DNA of 64,000 nucleotides from Yinghuangia soli (GTDB lineage: Bacteria; Actinomycetota; Actinomycetes; Streptomycetales; Streptomycetaceae), in contig NZ_JAKFHA010000009.1 in the NCBI RefSeq assembly GCF_021502675.1, positions 1-64,000 on the forward strand. The letters run 5' to 3'. Positions within the stretch are counted from its first letter, which is position 1. Each line of letters opens with the position of its first letter. Under the pieces are notes generated by a model. That model was not told the origin of the DNA, searched no databases, and was given only the letters and a program-made list of their open reading frames with translations. Shown here in pieces: positions 43,600 through 52,954 of the stretch. The translations under genes were made by a program, and so were the position numbers.

Positions 43600-44823
43600 A
43601 TGCATACTTCTATCCGAATTTCCCTGCCCCTTGCCCTTGTCGCCTCGACGTTCGCCGTCGGCAGCCCGTCCGCCGGGGCTGCGTCGGCGGCATCCGCGGC
43701 CTCGGCAGCGGGGATCGAGACGATCGCGCCCGGCGTGGCGTACCGCACGTTCACCTTCGACACGCCGCGCGGCGACGCCCGTATCCACGAAGTCGCGGTC
43801 GGCATGCGCGCCGGCGGTCCGCGCGTCGGACTGCTGTATCCCGGCACGGTGGCCGCCCGCGACACCGTGAGCCGCATGACGGGCCGTCAGGGGGCCGTGG
43901 CCGGCATCAACGGGGACTTCTTCCACATGGACGAGTCCCAGCACGCCGGCGTACCGGTGACCGGAGCCCCGAGCGGCCCCGCCGTCGACGGCGGCAATCC
44001 GCTGAAGGGGCCCGTGCCCCTGGCTCAGCGGTACGGGCCACGCCCACCGCAAGGTGAAGGCCCCGAGCACGTTTTCGGCGTCGATACCGGCGGCACAGCC
44101 CGACTCGACCGCCTCACCGTACGCGGCACCATCGGCACCCCGAACGGCCCGCTGGACGTGAGCGGGCTCAATCAGTACGCGCTTCCGGTCGGCTCGGTCG
44201 GCGTGTTCACCTCGCAGTGGGGCACCCCGTCCCGAGCCCGCGCGGTCTGCGGCTCGGACAGCAGCCGCGCCGCTGCGTGTGCCGCCGACGTCGCCGAGGT
44301 GACGGTGCGCGACGGCAAGGTCCAGGGAGTCGCTGCGGAACCCGGCGACGGGGCTATCCCCACCGGCACCACCGTCCTGCTCGGCCGCGACGCAGGCGCC
44401 CACGCGCTGCGCGGACTTGCGCCCGGTACGCCGGTCGACGTGGCGTACGACCTCGCCTCGGCGAGCGGGGCCCGGTACGCGTTCGCCTTGGGCGCGTACC
44501 CGCTGATCCGCGGCGGCAGCCCGGTGGCCGGCCTGGAACCGGGCGGCCCCGCACCGCGGTCCGCCGTGTGCATCAGGTCCAACGGCCACGGCCTCAAGCT
44601 GCTGGCCACGGACGGCCGCGGCGGCAAATCGCCCGGCCTGACGCTGCCCGAACTGGCCGCTGCACTCAAGCCGTTGGGCTGCACTGATGCGGCGTACCTG
44701 GACGGCGGAGGATCCGTGACCCTGGCGGCCCGTGGCAGCGACAAGGGCCGCATCGCCGTCCGCAACACCCTCGACGGCGGCAAGGAGCGCCCTGTCGCCA
44801 ACGGAATCGCGGTCTTCGGCTGA
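43600..44823 (+). CDS. Secreted phosphodiester glycosidase-like (NAGPA) protein
   Basis: A 407-residue secreted protein. Signal peptide: ISLPLALVASTFAVGSPSAGA, cleaved near residue 27. The NAGPA domain shows VAGINGDFFHMD, IPTGTTVLLGRDAGAH, YALGAYPLIRGG-like AFALGAYPLIRGG, VCIRSNGHGLKLLATDGRGGKSPGLTLPELA and LDGGGSVTLAARG. Family members cleave phosphodiester-linked N-acetylglucosamine or act in exopolysaccharide; here the role is unknown. Start ATG 43600; no operon partner. Confidence 0.88.
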   Translation: MHTSIRISLPLALVASTFAVGSPSAGAASAASAASAAGIETIAPGVAYRTFTFDTPRGDARIHEVAVGMRAGGPRVGLLYPGTVAARDTVSRMTGRQGAVAGINGDFFHMDESQHAGVPVTGAPSGPAVDGGNPLKGPVPLAQRYGPRPPQGEGPEHVFGVDTGGTARLDRLTVRGTIGTPNGPLDVSGLNQYALPVGSVGVFTSQWGTPSRARAVCGSDSSRAAACAADVAEVTVRDGKVQGVAAEPGDGAIPTGTTVLLGRDAGAHALRGLAPGTPVDVAYDLASASGARYAFALGAYPLIRGGSPVAGLEPGGPAPRSAVCIRSNGHGLKLLATDGRGGKSPGLTLPELAAALKPLGCTDAAYLDGGGSVTLAARGSDKGRIAVRNTLDGGKERPVANGIAVFG

Positions 44824-44826
44824 CCC

Positions 44827-44860
<34 letters not shown>

Positions 44861-44913
44861 AAGCTGGGTGGGGGCGCTGTGGCTCTGACGCCCCCACCCG
44901 GCCGCCTACGACG

Positions 44914-45456
44914 TCAGGGCACGCTCCCGACCCCGCGCATGGACAAGCTGATCCGGCGGCGCTCGAGATCCATGTCGATGATCCGAACCCGCACCGCATC
45001 GCCGACCGAGACCACGTCCTCGGGATCCCCGATCGGCTGGGGATCCAACTCGCTTACGTGGACGAGACCTTCGATACCGGACGCCACCCTGGTGAAGGCG
45101 CCGAAGGGCACGATCTTGGTCACGATGCCGTCGAGGACCTCGCCGATTGTGTGCTCGTCGGCAAACGCCTGCCAAGGGTCTGGCCGGCGGGCCTTCAGGG
45201 ACAGCGACACCCGCTGGCGGTACACGTCGATGTCCAACACTTCTACGTCGACCACCTCACCCACCGAAGCGACTTCGCAGGGATGGTCGATGTGCGTCCA
45301 GGAAAGTTCGGCGACGCTTACCAGGCCGTCCACGCCCCCGATATCGACGAAGACGCCGAAGTTGACGATCGAGGAGACGACCCCTGTACGTACCTCGCCC
45401 TTCCGCAGGGCGGCCAGCGCCGCAATGCGCCGGGATTCCGTGAATTCGCCCGTCAT
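44914..45456 (-). CDS. Two-domain S1 RNA-binding protein
   Basis: A 180-residue protein with two S1 domains. First: KGEVRTGVVSSIVNFGVFVDIGGVDGLVSVAELSW (about 18-90), ending in VYRQRVSLSLKA; second: GEVLDGIVTKIVPFGAFTRVASGIEGLVHVSELD (about 105-178), ending LERRRISLSMRG. Similar to the C-terminal half of ribosomal protein S1 but much shorter, so it is a paralogue that binds RNA, maybe in translation or decay. Start ATG 45456. Confidence 0.9.
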   Translation of the reverse strand: MTGEFTESRRIAALAALRKGEVRTGVVSSIVNFGVFVDIGGVDGLVSVAELSWTHIDHPCEVASVGEVVDVEVLDIDVYRQRVSLSLKARRPDPWQAFADEHTIGEVLDGIVTKIVPFGAFTRVASGIEGLVHVSELDPQPIGDPEDVVSVGDAVRVRIIDMDLERRRISLSMRGVGSVP

Positions 45457-45629
45457 CTACCAGGCTCGCAGGGATTCATGCGTCCGACCCTAGGCCGCGC
45501 CCGTCGACGCGGCAACCACCGCGTCGACGTCGGCGGGCCTCCGGGGCCAGGCGTCGGCAGAAGACGGAAGGCCGCCGCCCGGCGTGAATTCGCGACGGGC
45601 GACGGCCTCCGGGTCCACCGGTCGGTGGG

Positions 45630-47231
45630 TCAGGTCAGGGACAGCGTCAGCGTCCCCGTGTAGGCACCCGCCGCGGCGAACTCGGGGGTGGTGAGGGTGA
45701 GTTGCGCATCGGCGGTGAACTTGCCGCCCGTGGCCTTGGTGCTGTCCGGTGCCTGGCTGCACAGCGTCGCCGCCGTGCTGCCGAGCGGACCGGCGGTGCC
45801 GGTGGCCACCGGCGACAGGCTGCCCGGGGCCGCCGCACAGGCCGGGGCCCAGGCGATGTTCCCGGCCGGGATCTTGTCGACGCCGTTGGCCGCGACGAGA
45901 TCGGTCATCATGCCGGTCAGCGACCAGCCCAGGCCGCCGCCGCGCGCGTCGACGACGGTCACCTGGTTCAGCGGCGCATTCAGCTGCTGCGCGGTGCCGT
46001 TCATGGTGGCCGAGCCGAAGTCGATGCCGGCCCCGGCCTGACTCATCGTCAGCTGACCGGGGGCGAGCGTCACCGACACGCCCTGCGTCTCGGTCTGCCC
46101 GCCGGTCGTCACCGTGAACGGGATGAGGGTGGGTTCGACGTCCGCCCCGCTCTGCCGGAGGCGGATGTGGGTGACCTGGTCGCTGTCCACCGTCCAGGTG
46201 GCCACGAACGTGCCGTCCGGGCCCGCCGTGACGAGTACCGGGTCGCTCGGCGAGCCCACGCCCGTGATGATGACCCGCCGGTTGGGCAGCCATTCGGTGC
46301 CGTGGATGGTGACCACCGTGCCGACCGGGCCGCTGGCGCGGTCGACGGTCGCGTTGCGCTCGGTCGTCACCTTCGCCTTGGTCGCCAGCGCGCCGGTGGC
46401 TTCCTTGGCGCCGTCGCCCACCTTGATGAGGTGCGCGCCGTCCGCGATCCCGGTGGCGGCGAGGGTCACGGTGCCGCTCAGGTTGCCCTGCGCGTCCACC
46501 GCCAGGGTGCTCGCCGTGAACGCGGACGCCGAGCACGCCGAGCCGTCCGCGTCGCACAGCGACGCGGTGACCGCCGCGTTCGGCGTCCACTTGGTGCCCG
46601 TCACCGCGACCTGGGAGCCGAGCAGGTGCACGCCCTCGGCGGCGGCGACCGTGGGCTGCTCGCCGGTCGAGCCGCCGACGTCCACGGACGCCACGACGGC
46701 GTCGCCGCCCGAGACGATGTCGCAGGTGGTCGAGAAGGTCTGCCCGATCACCTTCGTGTACGTGACCATTTTGGCCACGGTGAACTCGACGGTCCCGTTT
46801 GCCGCCGACGCGGGGACGGTGAATGTTCCCTCGTACGGCGGGATCGGCACCGGCTTGCCCTGCTCGACGCTGATCGGCACCTCGGGACCGGTGATGGTGA
46901 CGGTCCCGGTCGCCGCGCCCTTCATCGCGAGGTCGATGGTCGGCGTGGTCGGGATGTCGGCCATGGTCACGGTGCTCTTGGCAGGGGACTCCCCGAGCGT
47001 GACCTTGCCCTTGATCAGTCCGCCCGGCTCCACCGCCGTCTTGTCCAGTTCGACCGTGACGCTCTGCGGGCCGGTCGCTTCCCCCTGCCCCATCGGCAGG
47101 ACGCAGTGCACGGTCGGCGCGACCGTGCCCGCGCCCGCCGACGGGGCGACCGCCGCGGCGAGGCCCGCAAACGCCAGCGCGCTTGCGGCCATTGCGGAGG
47201 TGCTCCGCCGCAGCGTGAATTTCTGCAACAC
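45630..47231 (-). CDS. Secreted WxL-like surface protein
   Basis: A 533-residue exported protein: signal peptide AMAASALAFAGLAAAVAPSAGAG, then Ig-like repeats (VAVTGTKWTPNAAVTASLCDADG, VVTIHGTEWLPNRRVIITGV; the TxW-P signature recurs), and a C-terminal domain reading VVDARGGGLGWSLTGMM and AGAYTGTLTLSLT at the very end, like the WxL/WxL-like peptidoglycan-binding domain. Start GTG 47231 with GGAAAGGAGC about 10 bases upstream. No anchor or TM at the C-terminus. Probably surface-bound; no partner adjacent. Confidence 0.85.
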   Translation of the reverse strand: MLQKFTLRRSTSAMAASALAFAGLAAAVAPSAGAGTVAPTVHCVLPMGQGEATGPQSVTVELDKTAVEPGGLIKGKVTLGESPAKSTVTMADIPTTPTIDLAMKGAATGTVTITGPEVPISVEQGKPVPIPPYEGTFTVPASAANGTVEFTVAKMVTYTKVIGQTFSTTCDIVSGGDAVVASVDVGGSTGEQPTVAAAEGVHLLGSQVAVTGTKWTPNAAVTASLCDADGSACSASAFTASTLAVDAQGNLSGTVTLAATGIADGAHLIKVGDGAKEATGALATKAKVTTERNATVDRASGPVGTVVTIHGTEWLPNRRVIITGVGSPSDPVLVTAGPDGTFVATWTVDSDQVTHIRLRQSGADVEPTLIPFTVTTGGQTETQGVSVTLAPGQLTMSQAGAGIDFGSATMNGTAQQLNAPLNQVTVVDARGGGLGWSLTGMMTDLVAANGVDKIPAGNIAWAPACAAAPGSLSPVATGTAGPLGSTAATLCSQAPDSTKATGGKFTADAQLTLTTPEFAAAGAYTGTLTLSLT

Positions 47232-47578
47232 CGGATCGTGCTCCTTTCCGGGGGCAAGGCATGTCGCATGCCTGCCGGTGAAGAGCGCAATCTGCACGGT
47301 CGGCGCAGTGCTTTCAAGACCATCCGGAGGGCCCTCGGCAATCGGCACGTGTCACCACGTCGGCAATTTCGATCACACCCTCTGACCTGGGCCAATACGC
47401 GCAGAACTTGTCATCTTCTCTTGACATCTACCGCTGAACAGCGCCTGATGAAAGGCTCCGCCGACCGGCCCCGGAGGCATGAGAAGGCCGCCGAGCCACC
47501 GCAATTTCGCGGCGCTCGGCGGCCTTTTCATGCCTTCGGACCGGAAGGCGCTGCAGCCGGGTGTCCCGCCGCGCGAAG
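47232..47578. terminator. Intergenic region with strong hairpin (47477-47533)
   Basis: GCATGAGAAGGCCGCCGAGC (47477-47496) pairs with 47514-47533 at 19 of 20 positions; loop 17 bases. It lies 46 bases past the stop of the minus-strand gene at 47579 and is probably its terminator. The rest (47232-47470) holds the promoter of the WxL-like gene; I see no clear element there. Confidence 0.75.
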
Positions 47579-48514
47579 TCACACGGGGGAGTGCACCGGG
47601 GTCCGGGCCATCTCGGCCAGCACCACCTCGAGTCCGGTCGGTCGCACGCCGAACGCGGCCACGGTCTCGGAGGCGTCCAGGAACAGCGGTTCGTCGCCTA
47701 GGTACCGCATCTCGGCGACCTCGGCCATGAGGTCGTCCGCGGCGGCGAGTGCCGCCAACTCCGCATCGGACATGCTCGCCACCCGCGCAGGCGGGGCGCC
47801 GGCCGCGGCGGCGAGGCGGTCGGCCAAGCCGCGCAGCGGCAGTTCGGACACCGACGGGACGTGCCACGCACGGCCCCACACCTCCGGTCGGGTGCTCGTA
47901 CCGACCGCCACCAGCGTGCGGGCGACGTCCCCGGTGTACGACCAGCTGTGCGGGACGTCGGGATCCGCCGGGACGACGGCCACCTCGCCGGCCCGGATCG
48001 CGGGTGCGGCCATGAGTGTGAACAGGGACAGGGCGTCCGCCCCCAGGTAGTCGCTGGCACGCACCTCGGCCACCCGGATCCGCCCGGCGCGGTGCGCGGC
48101 GAGTGCGTCCTCCCACATCGCCGCCCGTACCCGCCCCTTCGCGGTGGTCGGGGCCATGGGCAGGTCAGGGGTGAGCGGACCGTCGAACGGGCCGTAGCCG
48201 TAGACGTTGCCGAGCATCACGTAGTCCGCGCCCGTGCGTTCGGCGGCGGTGAGCAGCGCCGCAGCCAGCGGCGGGAAGGCCGTACGCCAGTCCTGGTACG
48301 CCGGTGCCGCGCAGTTGTAGAGCGTTCGGGCACCTTCGACGAGCGCGGTGAGTGCGTCGGGGTCGGAGGCGTCCGCGGCGACGCGCTCGACGAGCGGGTG
48401 CTCCGGGCCGCCGCCGCTGCGCGTGACGATGCGTACATGCTCGCCGGCTTCGGCGAGGAGGAGGGCGGTTGCGCTGCCGGTCGCGCCGGCGCCGGTGATG
48501 ACGTGGAGGGCCAC
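47579..48514 (-). CDS. NAD-dependent epimerase/dehydratase family protein
   Basis: A 311-residue extended-SDR protein: VITGAGATGSATALLLAEAGEHVRIVTRSG at the N-terminus, LYNCAAPAYQDWRTAFPPL, YVMLGNVYGYGPFDGPLTP and MWEDALAAHRAGRIRVAEVRASDYLG. The catalytic YxxxK is not clear (VYGYGPF, then a lysine in TTAKGRVR), so it may act as an NADP-binding or isoflavone-reductase-like protein. Start GTG 48514 has GGGAG seven bases upstream, better than ATG 48544. Divergent from the GlxA regulator by 147 bases. Confidence 0.85.
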   Translation of the reverse strand: MALHVITGAGATGSATALLLAEAGEHVRIVTRSGGGPEHPLVERVAADASDPDALTALVEGARTLYNCAAPAYQDWRTAFPPLAAALLTAAERTGADYVMLGNVYGYGPFDGPLTPDLPMAPTTAKGRVRAAMWEDALAAHRAGRIRVAEVRASDYLGADALSLFTLMAAPAIRAGEVAVVPADPDVPHSWSYTGDVARTLVAVGTSTRPEVWGRAWHVPSVSELPLRGLADRLAAAAGAPPARVASMSDAELAALAAADDLMAEVAEMRYLGDEPLFLDASETVAAFGVRPTGLEVVLAEMARTPVHSPV

Positions 48515-48661
48515 GGTAGTTCTCCCGAGCAGATCGATGTCCATGTGCTCCCGCGGCAGGCGGGATCACACATCGACTCTCGTCGGGTGTACGTGCCTAA
48601 AGTAGTGGCCGGAATGCCAGATATCCCGAAGTTCGGGCCACGACCGATCAGGGGCACTGAA

Positions 48662-49633
48662 GTGACCGAACGTCAGGAACCGCACCGCATCGCGGTGATT
48701 GCCGTACCGCCGGTGACCTCCTTCGACCTGTCCATCCCCGAACTGGTCTTCGGCGCCACCCTCATCGAGGGCCTGCCCGGCTACGACGTCACCATCTGCA
48801 CCGCCGACCCCGGCGTGGTCGCGGCCTCCGGCAGCCTGGACGTCGTCGTCTCCCGCGGCCTGGACGCGGTCGCCGCGGCGGACACGGTGATCGTGACCGG
48901 CACCGGCGCCCGGGTCGACGCCGACCCGCGCGTACTCGACGCGCTGCGGGCCGCAGCCGCCGCCGGACGCCGCATCGCGTCCATCTGCACCGGAGCGTTC
49001 GTCCTCGCCCAGGCCGGCCTCCTGGACGGGCACCGCGCGACGACCTTCTGGCTCATGTCGGGCGAGTTCGCACGCCGCTTTCCGCAGGTCGAGCTGCGGC
49101 CGGACGTGCTGTTCGTGGAGGACCGGCAGATGCTGACCTCCGCCGGGCTCTCCGCGGGCATCGACCTGTGCCTTCACATGGTCCGCAGCGACTACGGCGC
49201 CGCGGTGGCCAACAACGTCGCCCGCCTGGTCGTCGCCGCACCCGTACGCCCGGGCGGGCAGGCGCAGTTCATCGAGACCCCGCTCCCGCCCGAACGCGGC
49301 TCGGAACTGGCGGCGACCCGCGCATGGGCCCTGGAACGCCTGCACGAGCCGCTCACCCTGGCCGACCTCGCCGCCCACGGCCGCACCAGCGTGCGGACCC
49401 TCACCCGCAGATTCCAGGCCGAGACCGGCGCGAGCCCGCTTCAGTGGCTGCTCCACCAACGCATCGACCGGGCCCGCGAGATCCTCGAGACCACCGACCT
49501 CCCCCTGGAGCAGGTGGCCCGTACCAGCGGCCTCGGCACAGCCGACTCCCTCCGCCGCCACATGCTGCGCCGCATCGGTCTCCCCCCGAGCGCCTACCGC
49601 GCCGCCTTCACCCGCTCCCCGTACGGGGATTGA
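48662..49633 (+). CDS. GlxA-type AraC regulator
   Basis: A 323-residue regulator with an N-terminal DJ-1/PfpI-like domain (RIAVIAVPPVTSFDLSIPELVFG, SICTGAFVLAQAGLLDG with the nucleophile-position Cys) and a C-terminal AraC HTH pair (LTLADLAAHGRTSVRTLTRRFQAETGASPLQWLLHQRIDRAREIL, cited in part). It likely controls the divergent epimerase gene. Start GTG 48662. Confidence 0.92.
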   Translation: MTERQEPHRIAVIAVPPVTSFDLSIPELVFGATLIEGLPGYDVTICTADPGVVAASGSLDVVVSRGLDAVAAADTVIVTGTGARVDADPRVLDALRAAAAAGRRIASICTGAFVLAQAGLLDGHRATTFWLMSGEFARRFPQVELRPDVLFVEDRQMLTSAGLSAGIDLCLHMVRSDYGAAVANNVARLVVAAPVRPGGQAQFIETPLPPERGSELAATRAWALERLHEPLTLADLAAHGRTSVRTLTRRFQAETGASPLQWLLHQRIDRAREILETTDLPLEQVARTSGLGTADSLRRHMLRRIGLPPSAYRAAFTRSPYGD

Positions 49634-49671
49634 GAGCGTGGTCCGCTCGCCACACCGCGACCAGGCAGGAC

Positions 49672-49866
49672 GGCGACCCGGACTGGCCGCGCTGCGCCAT
49701 CGACTCCGTCAGCGTACGTACGCTCAAGAGAGGACCGGACCGAACCGGACCGAACCGGATACGACCGCCCGCGGCAAGAAGGGCCCGAGGATCCATCGGA
49801 CCGTCGACCGCAACGGAACCCCGTCGTCGGTCAGGATCGGCGCGCGGCTTGAGCGAGATCTTCGCG
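49672..49866 (+). pseudogene. IS5-family transposase remnant
   Basis: Translations in two frames give DPDWPRCAIDSVSVRTLKRGP then TARGKKGPRIHRTVDRNGTP, which are the conserved catalytic-core phrases of IS5-group transposases (usual order: IDSVSVR..K..TGPNPTDRGKKGSKIH..VDRNGTPL). A frameshift lies near 49750, within a GACCGGACCGAACC repeat. No ends or intact inverted repeats remain. A 70-base block (49672-49741) recurs inverted at 51641-51712 with about 93% identity. Confidence 0.75.
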
Positions 49867-49905
49867 GGGGGTGCGGCGGGTCCACCCGCACGATCCGGTG
49901 CCGGA

Positions 49906-51228
49906 CTAATACGAACGCACGGTCGGCAACGGCACGTTCGAGTCCGGGTGGAGTTCGAGGAGGGCGGGGAAGGTGCCCACCGCGTCGAGGGCCATGGCGA
50001 GTTCGGCGGCGATTTTGGGGTCGTTCAGCGGGCCGCGCAGGTACTCCTCCAGACGGTGCATGCGATACCGGACGGTGTTCTGGTGGCAATGCAGCGCACG
50101 TGCGGCGTCGGCGGCCGAGCCGTGCGCCTCGATCCAGGCGCGGGCGGTGGCGAGGAGCGTGCCGCGGTCGGCTTCGGGCAGGGAGAGGACGCCGCCGAGG
50201 ATGCGGTTCACCGCACGGCGGGTGGTCTCCAGGTTGTTCATCACCATCTCGGTCAGCGGCGTGTCGTCCAACTGCCTTATGGCGCATGCCCCTTCGGGGA
50301 GGGACTCGAGCGCGACCTGGGCGTAGCGCAGGGCCCGCGGGGTCTGGTCGAGGCGTTCGTATACCGGGCTCACGCCCACCCGCCCGGACACCGCGGCACC
50401 GAGCACGTCGAGCGCCCCGGCGGCGGACTTCCGGTTCGGACAGGACAGCACACCGAGTTCGTGCCCCGGCTGCGCACGCCAAGCTGAATCGACTTCCATC
50501 TCACGCAATTTCGCGTCCAACCCGGGCAGCGGCGTGTCGGCGACGGAGACGGTCTCGGCGCTCACCAGCAGGAAGGTTCCGGTGTACGGGAAGCCGAGCA
50601 TGTGCGCCACCTCCCACACCGTGTCGCTGCTCGGCGGCGGCCCGTCGACCAGTGCGGCGACCAGCGCCGAGCGCCGCCGATCGGTTTCGAGCATCCGCTC
50701 GGCGAGCGCGTCCCGGTAGGCGGAGGTGGCGGCGACCGAGATGGTGTCCGACATCTCCCAGACGTGTTGGGCCGAGAACAGCAGCGCCTCCTCCGCCTCT
50801 CGACCGGATCGGTTCGCCTCCTGCAGGAGCTGCTCCCAGACGACGATGAACGCGAGCCGGTAGGCCCGGATCACCTCGGTCAGCGCGATGCCCTGCTTCG
50901 CCCGCAGACGGGCGGTCTCGGCCGGCCCGGTCATGTCGAACACCTCGCCTCCCGCCAGGTGTTCGAGAATCGCACAGGTGTTGACGCGCGACTTGGTGAG
51001 CACGTCGTCCGGACGCACATCGTGGTCACGGTAAGCGTCGATCTCGCGCATGATCGTCTCGGCCATCACCGTGGCGACCGATTCGACGCGGCCGAGGAGG
51101 GTTTCGGCGAGACCCGTGACCACCGGGTGCACTTTCGACCCACCGCCCTCCGCGCCATACCTGGTCATGGGTTCCGCTCTCTCGACACTCGACCCTGCCG
51201 GGGTGAGCAACTCTGGCACAGCAGTCAT
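49906..51228 (-). CDS. PucR-family regulator
   Basis: A 440-residue PucR-type activator: N-terminal RsbRD-like/CdaR region (VHPVVTGLAETLLGRVESVATVMAETIMREIDAYRDHD), central domain (VAHMLGFPYTGTFLLVSAETV), and C-terminal HTH (DRGTLLATARAWIEAHGSAADAARALHCHQNTVRYRMHRLEEYL, cited in part). PucR proteins sense purines or similar; the target is unknown. Start ATG 51228, alternative ATG 51168. Flanked on both sides by IS5 remnants, so it may have moved with them. Confidence 0.88.
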   Translation of the reverse strand: MTAVPELLTPAGSSVERAEPMTRYGAEGGGSKVHPVVTGLAETLLGRVESVATVMAETIMREIDAYRDHDVRPDDVLTKSRVNTCAILEHLAGGEVFDMTGPAETARLRAKQGIALTEVIRAYRLAFIVVWEQLLQEANRSGREAEEALLFSAQHVWEMSDTISVAATSAYRDALAERMLETDRRRSALVAALVDGPPPSSDTVWEVAHMLGFPYTGTFLLVSAETVSVADTPLPGLDAKLREMEVDSAWRAQPGHELGVLSCPNRKSAAGALDVLGAAVSGRVGVSPVYERLDQTPRALRYAQVALESLPEGACAIRQLDDTPLTEMVMNNLETTRRAVNRILGGVLSLPEADRGTLLATARAWIEAHGSAADAARALHCHQNTVRYRMHRLEEYLRGPLNDPKIAAELAMALDAVGTFPALLELHPDSNVPLPTVRSY

Positions 51229-51640
51229 TTCATCGATCCCGTCCGGCCGCGCGTCACCCTCCCACAGCACCGCCCCGGGCAATATCCCACGGCACATCGC
51301 CGATCACGGCCAAGCACTCCGCCGCCGAACCGCCTCGGCTGACATGGGGTTTTGTCGCGGGCAACAACGATCCGCGGGCAAAGTCTGTCGGCGTGGACAT
51401 CGTCATCGGCGCACATCCACGATCAGGATCAAGCCGACGAAATCCCCGCGTCGGAGGAAACTTTGAAAAGCCGCGCCCCCGGGTCCCAGTACGGCCGAGG
51501 CAACGATCAGACCCGCACCGGACCAGGACGGGACGGCACCCAGCGTCCGGGCGGCCGCGACCCGCAGCGCCCGCCCGGGCATCCACCCGCGGTGACCGCG
51601 GCTTAAGGCCGCGTTTTGGTCGGTGTTGCGGCGGGCCATC
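51229..51640. other. Intergenic region beside IS remnant
   Basis: About 410 bases with no supported gene. GACAAAACCCC-like and GAATCC patches and lower codon order are visible. It probably carries the PucR promoter and decayed mobile-element sequence. Confidence 0.35.
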
Positions 51641-51712
51641 CGGTCCGGTCCCCTCTTTGGGCGTTCGTACGCTGACGGAGTCGATGGCGCAGCGCGACCA
51701 GTCCGGGTCGCC
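51641..51712 (-). mobile_element. IS5-family remnant, inverted copy
   Basis: On the minus strand translates as DPDWSRCAIDSVSVRTPK, matching the 49672-49741 fragment with about 5 differences in 71 bases. The two copies face opposite directions and enclose the PucR gene. No flanking terminal repeats were found. Confidence 0.7.
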
Positions 51713-51739
51713 GGCCTCACGGAGGCGGATACGGCTGCG

Positions 51740-52063
51740 CGACATGTCAGCAGGCGCCTCGTCGAGGCCGCCTGCAGCCGCCTCTGGCTTCGGGAGCCGG
51801 TCCCCTTCGCCACCCACTTCTCTCTCGACTTCAGCCGCTGCACCGAGTACCCGTACACGTTCGACATCCCGGCGATCGAACCGACGCGCAGCGGGTTGTA
51901 CTGCGTCGTGTGGTGTCGAGAGCCACGGTCGCCGGAATGGGCGCCTGCGGAGACTGCGGATCCTTACGAGGCGGCGGATGTGGTCGTCGCCCATCTTGCT
52001 GACGACATCGGGCCCGCCGTGCCCGGTACGGCCTACGACCTTGGCGCGCGGGTACGTCACTAG
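51740..52063 (+). pseudogene. Truncated ORF next to IS remnant
   Basis: An in-frame stretch of about 107 residues with normal GC3 (ACSRLWLREPVPFATHFSLDF, YCVVWCREPRSPEWAPAE, DVVVAHLADDIGPAVPGTAYDLGARVRH) that begins without a start codon or ribosome site right after the IS remnant. It looks like the C-terminal part of a gene cut by insertion; I do not recognise the family. Confidence 0.45.
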
Positions 52064-52180
52064 CCCGAATGGATGGCGTTTCTGCGCGTCGTCGCACATC
52101 GGTGCGAAAAGAGCGATGGGCCGATCGATAGTCGGTCTATCCGACTGACAGGCAGTCGGACGAACGCCGGGAGTCGCCTC

Positions 52181-52879
52181 GTGGCTGTCGTCTCCGTCCG
52201 TGTGGGGACCGCGTGCATCGTGGTCCTGGCGGTCGGTGCGGCCGTGCCGGAGACGGCGGTCGCGTCCGCCGAGCCCGGGGCCGGCGAGATGCGGGTGCAT
52301 GCGACGACCACGGCCTTCGGCGACACCCGCGACCACGCGAAGGTCTGCCGGTTCTACGTGGATGCGACCGGCTTCCCTGCGGGACGCAAGGTGCCATGGG
52401 CTGTCGTCCCGCAGCCCGGCACCGCGCTGATCGCGGGGAACGTCGAGGCCGCCGGAAGCGCGCGCACCACCGCGCGCGTCGGCGGCGAATCGGGCGCGGC
52501 GCTGTCGGGGCTGGTGGCGACCGCGGCCGACGGGGCCGGGCATTCGGGTCCGCTGGTCGTGGCCAACGGCGAGTACCGGCTGACGTGGCACGGCGAAGGG
52601 AAGTCCGGACAGGCGAAGCACAAGACATTCACCGTGTCGTGCGCGGCACTCGGCAGCCCGCCCGGCGGAAGCGGCGGAGGCATGGCTCGCTCGGTGGCCA
52701 TGGTCCGCGACGTATTCGGCAACCTGGTCCCGGCCGACGAATTCGGCACCGGGGCCGACAAAGACACAGCGCCCGACCCGGCGACGACCGCGACGGGGAT
52801 CGCGGTCGCGCTGGGCGCGCTGTTCATCGGCATCAGACTCCTGCGGCACGGCGGCGCCAAGCGCTCCGCCGACCGCTGA
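52181..52879 (+). CDS. Secreted, C-terminally anchored hypothetical protein
   Basis: A 232-residue exported protein: signal (VRVGTACIVVLAVGAAVPETAVASAEP), a beta-rich domain with one Cys pair (AKVCRFYVDATGFP and TVSCAALG), Gly/Ser linker and a C-terminal membrane segment (TATGIAVALGALFIGIRLL) with a basic tail (RHGGAKRSADR). No LPXTG motif. Similar secreted proteins precede class F sortase genes in actinomycetes. Start GTG 52181, GGGAG seven bases upstream. A low-complexity artefact region separates it from the sortase gene. Confidence 0.8.
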   Translation: MAVVSVRVGTACIVVLAVGAAVPETAVASAEPGAGEMRVHATTTAFGDTRDHAKVCRFYVDATGFPAGRKVPWAVVPQPGTALIAGNVEAAGSARTTARVGGESGAALSGLVATAADGAGHSGPLVVANGEYRLTWHGEGKSGQAKHKTFTVSCAALGSPPGGSGGGMARSVAMVRDVFGNLVPADEFGTGADKDTAPDPATTATGIAVALGALFIGIRLLRHGGAKRSADR

Positions 52880-52954
52880 CATGGGCGTACGGCGGTGATT
52901 CGGGAATCCGCCGTCGCCGGCGGCGGGCGGCCGGTCTCGGGGAGACCGTGCCCA

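Noticed and set aside
49940-49960. GTTCGAGTCC, tRNA T-loop-like
   Set aside because: It is within the PucR coding region and no acceptor stem or anticodon arm could be drawn.
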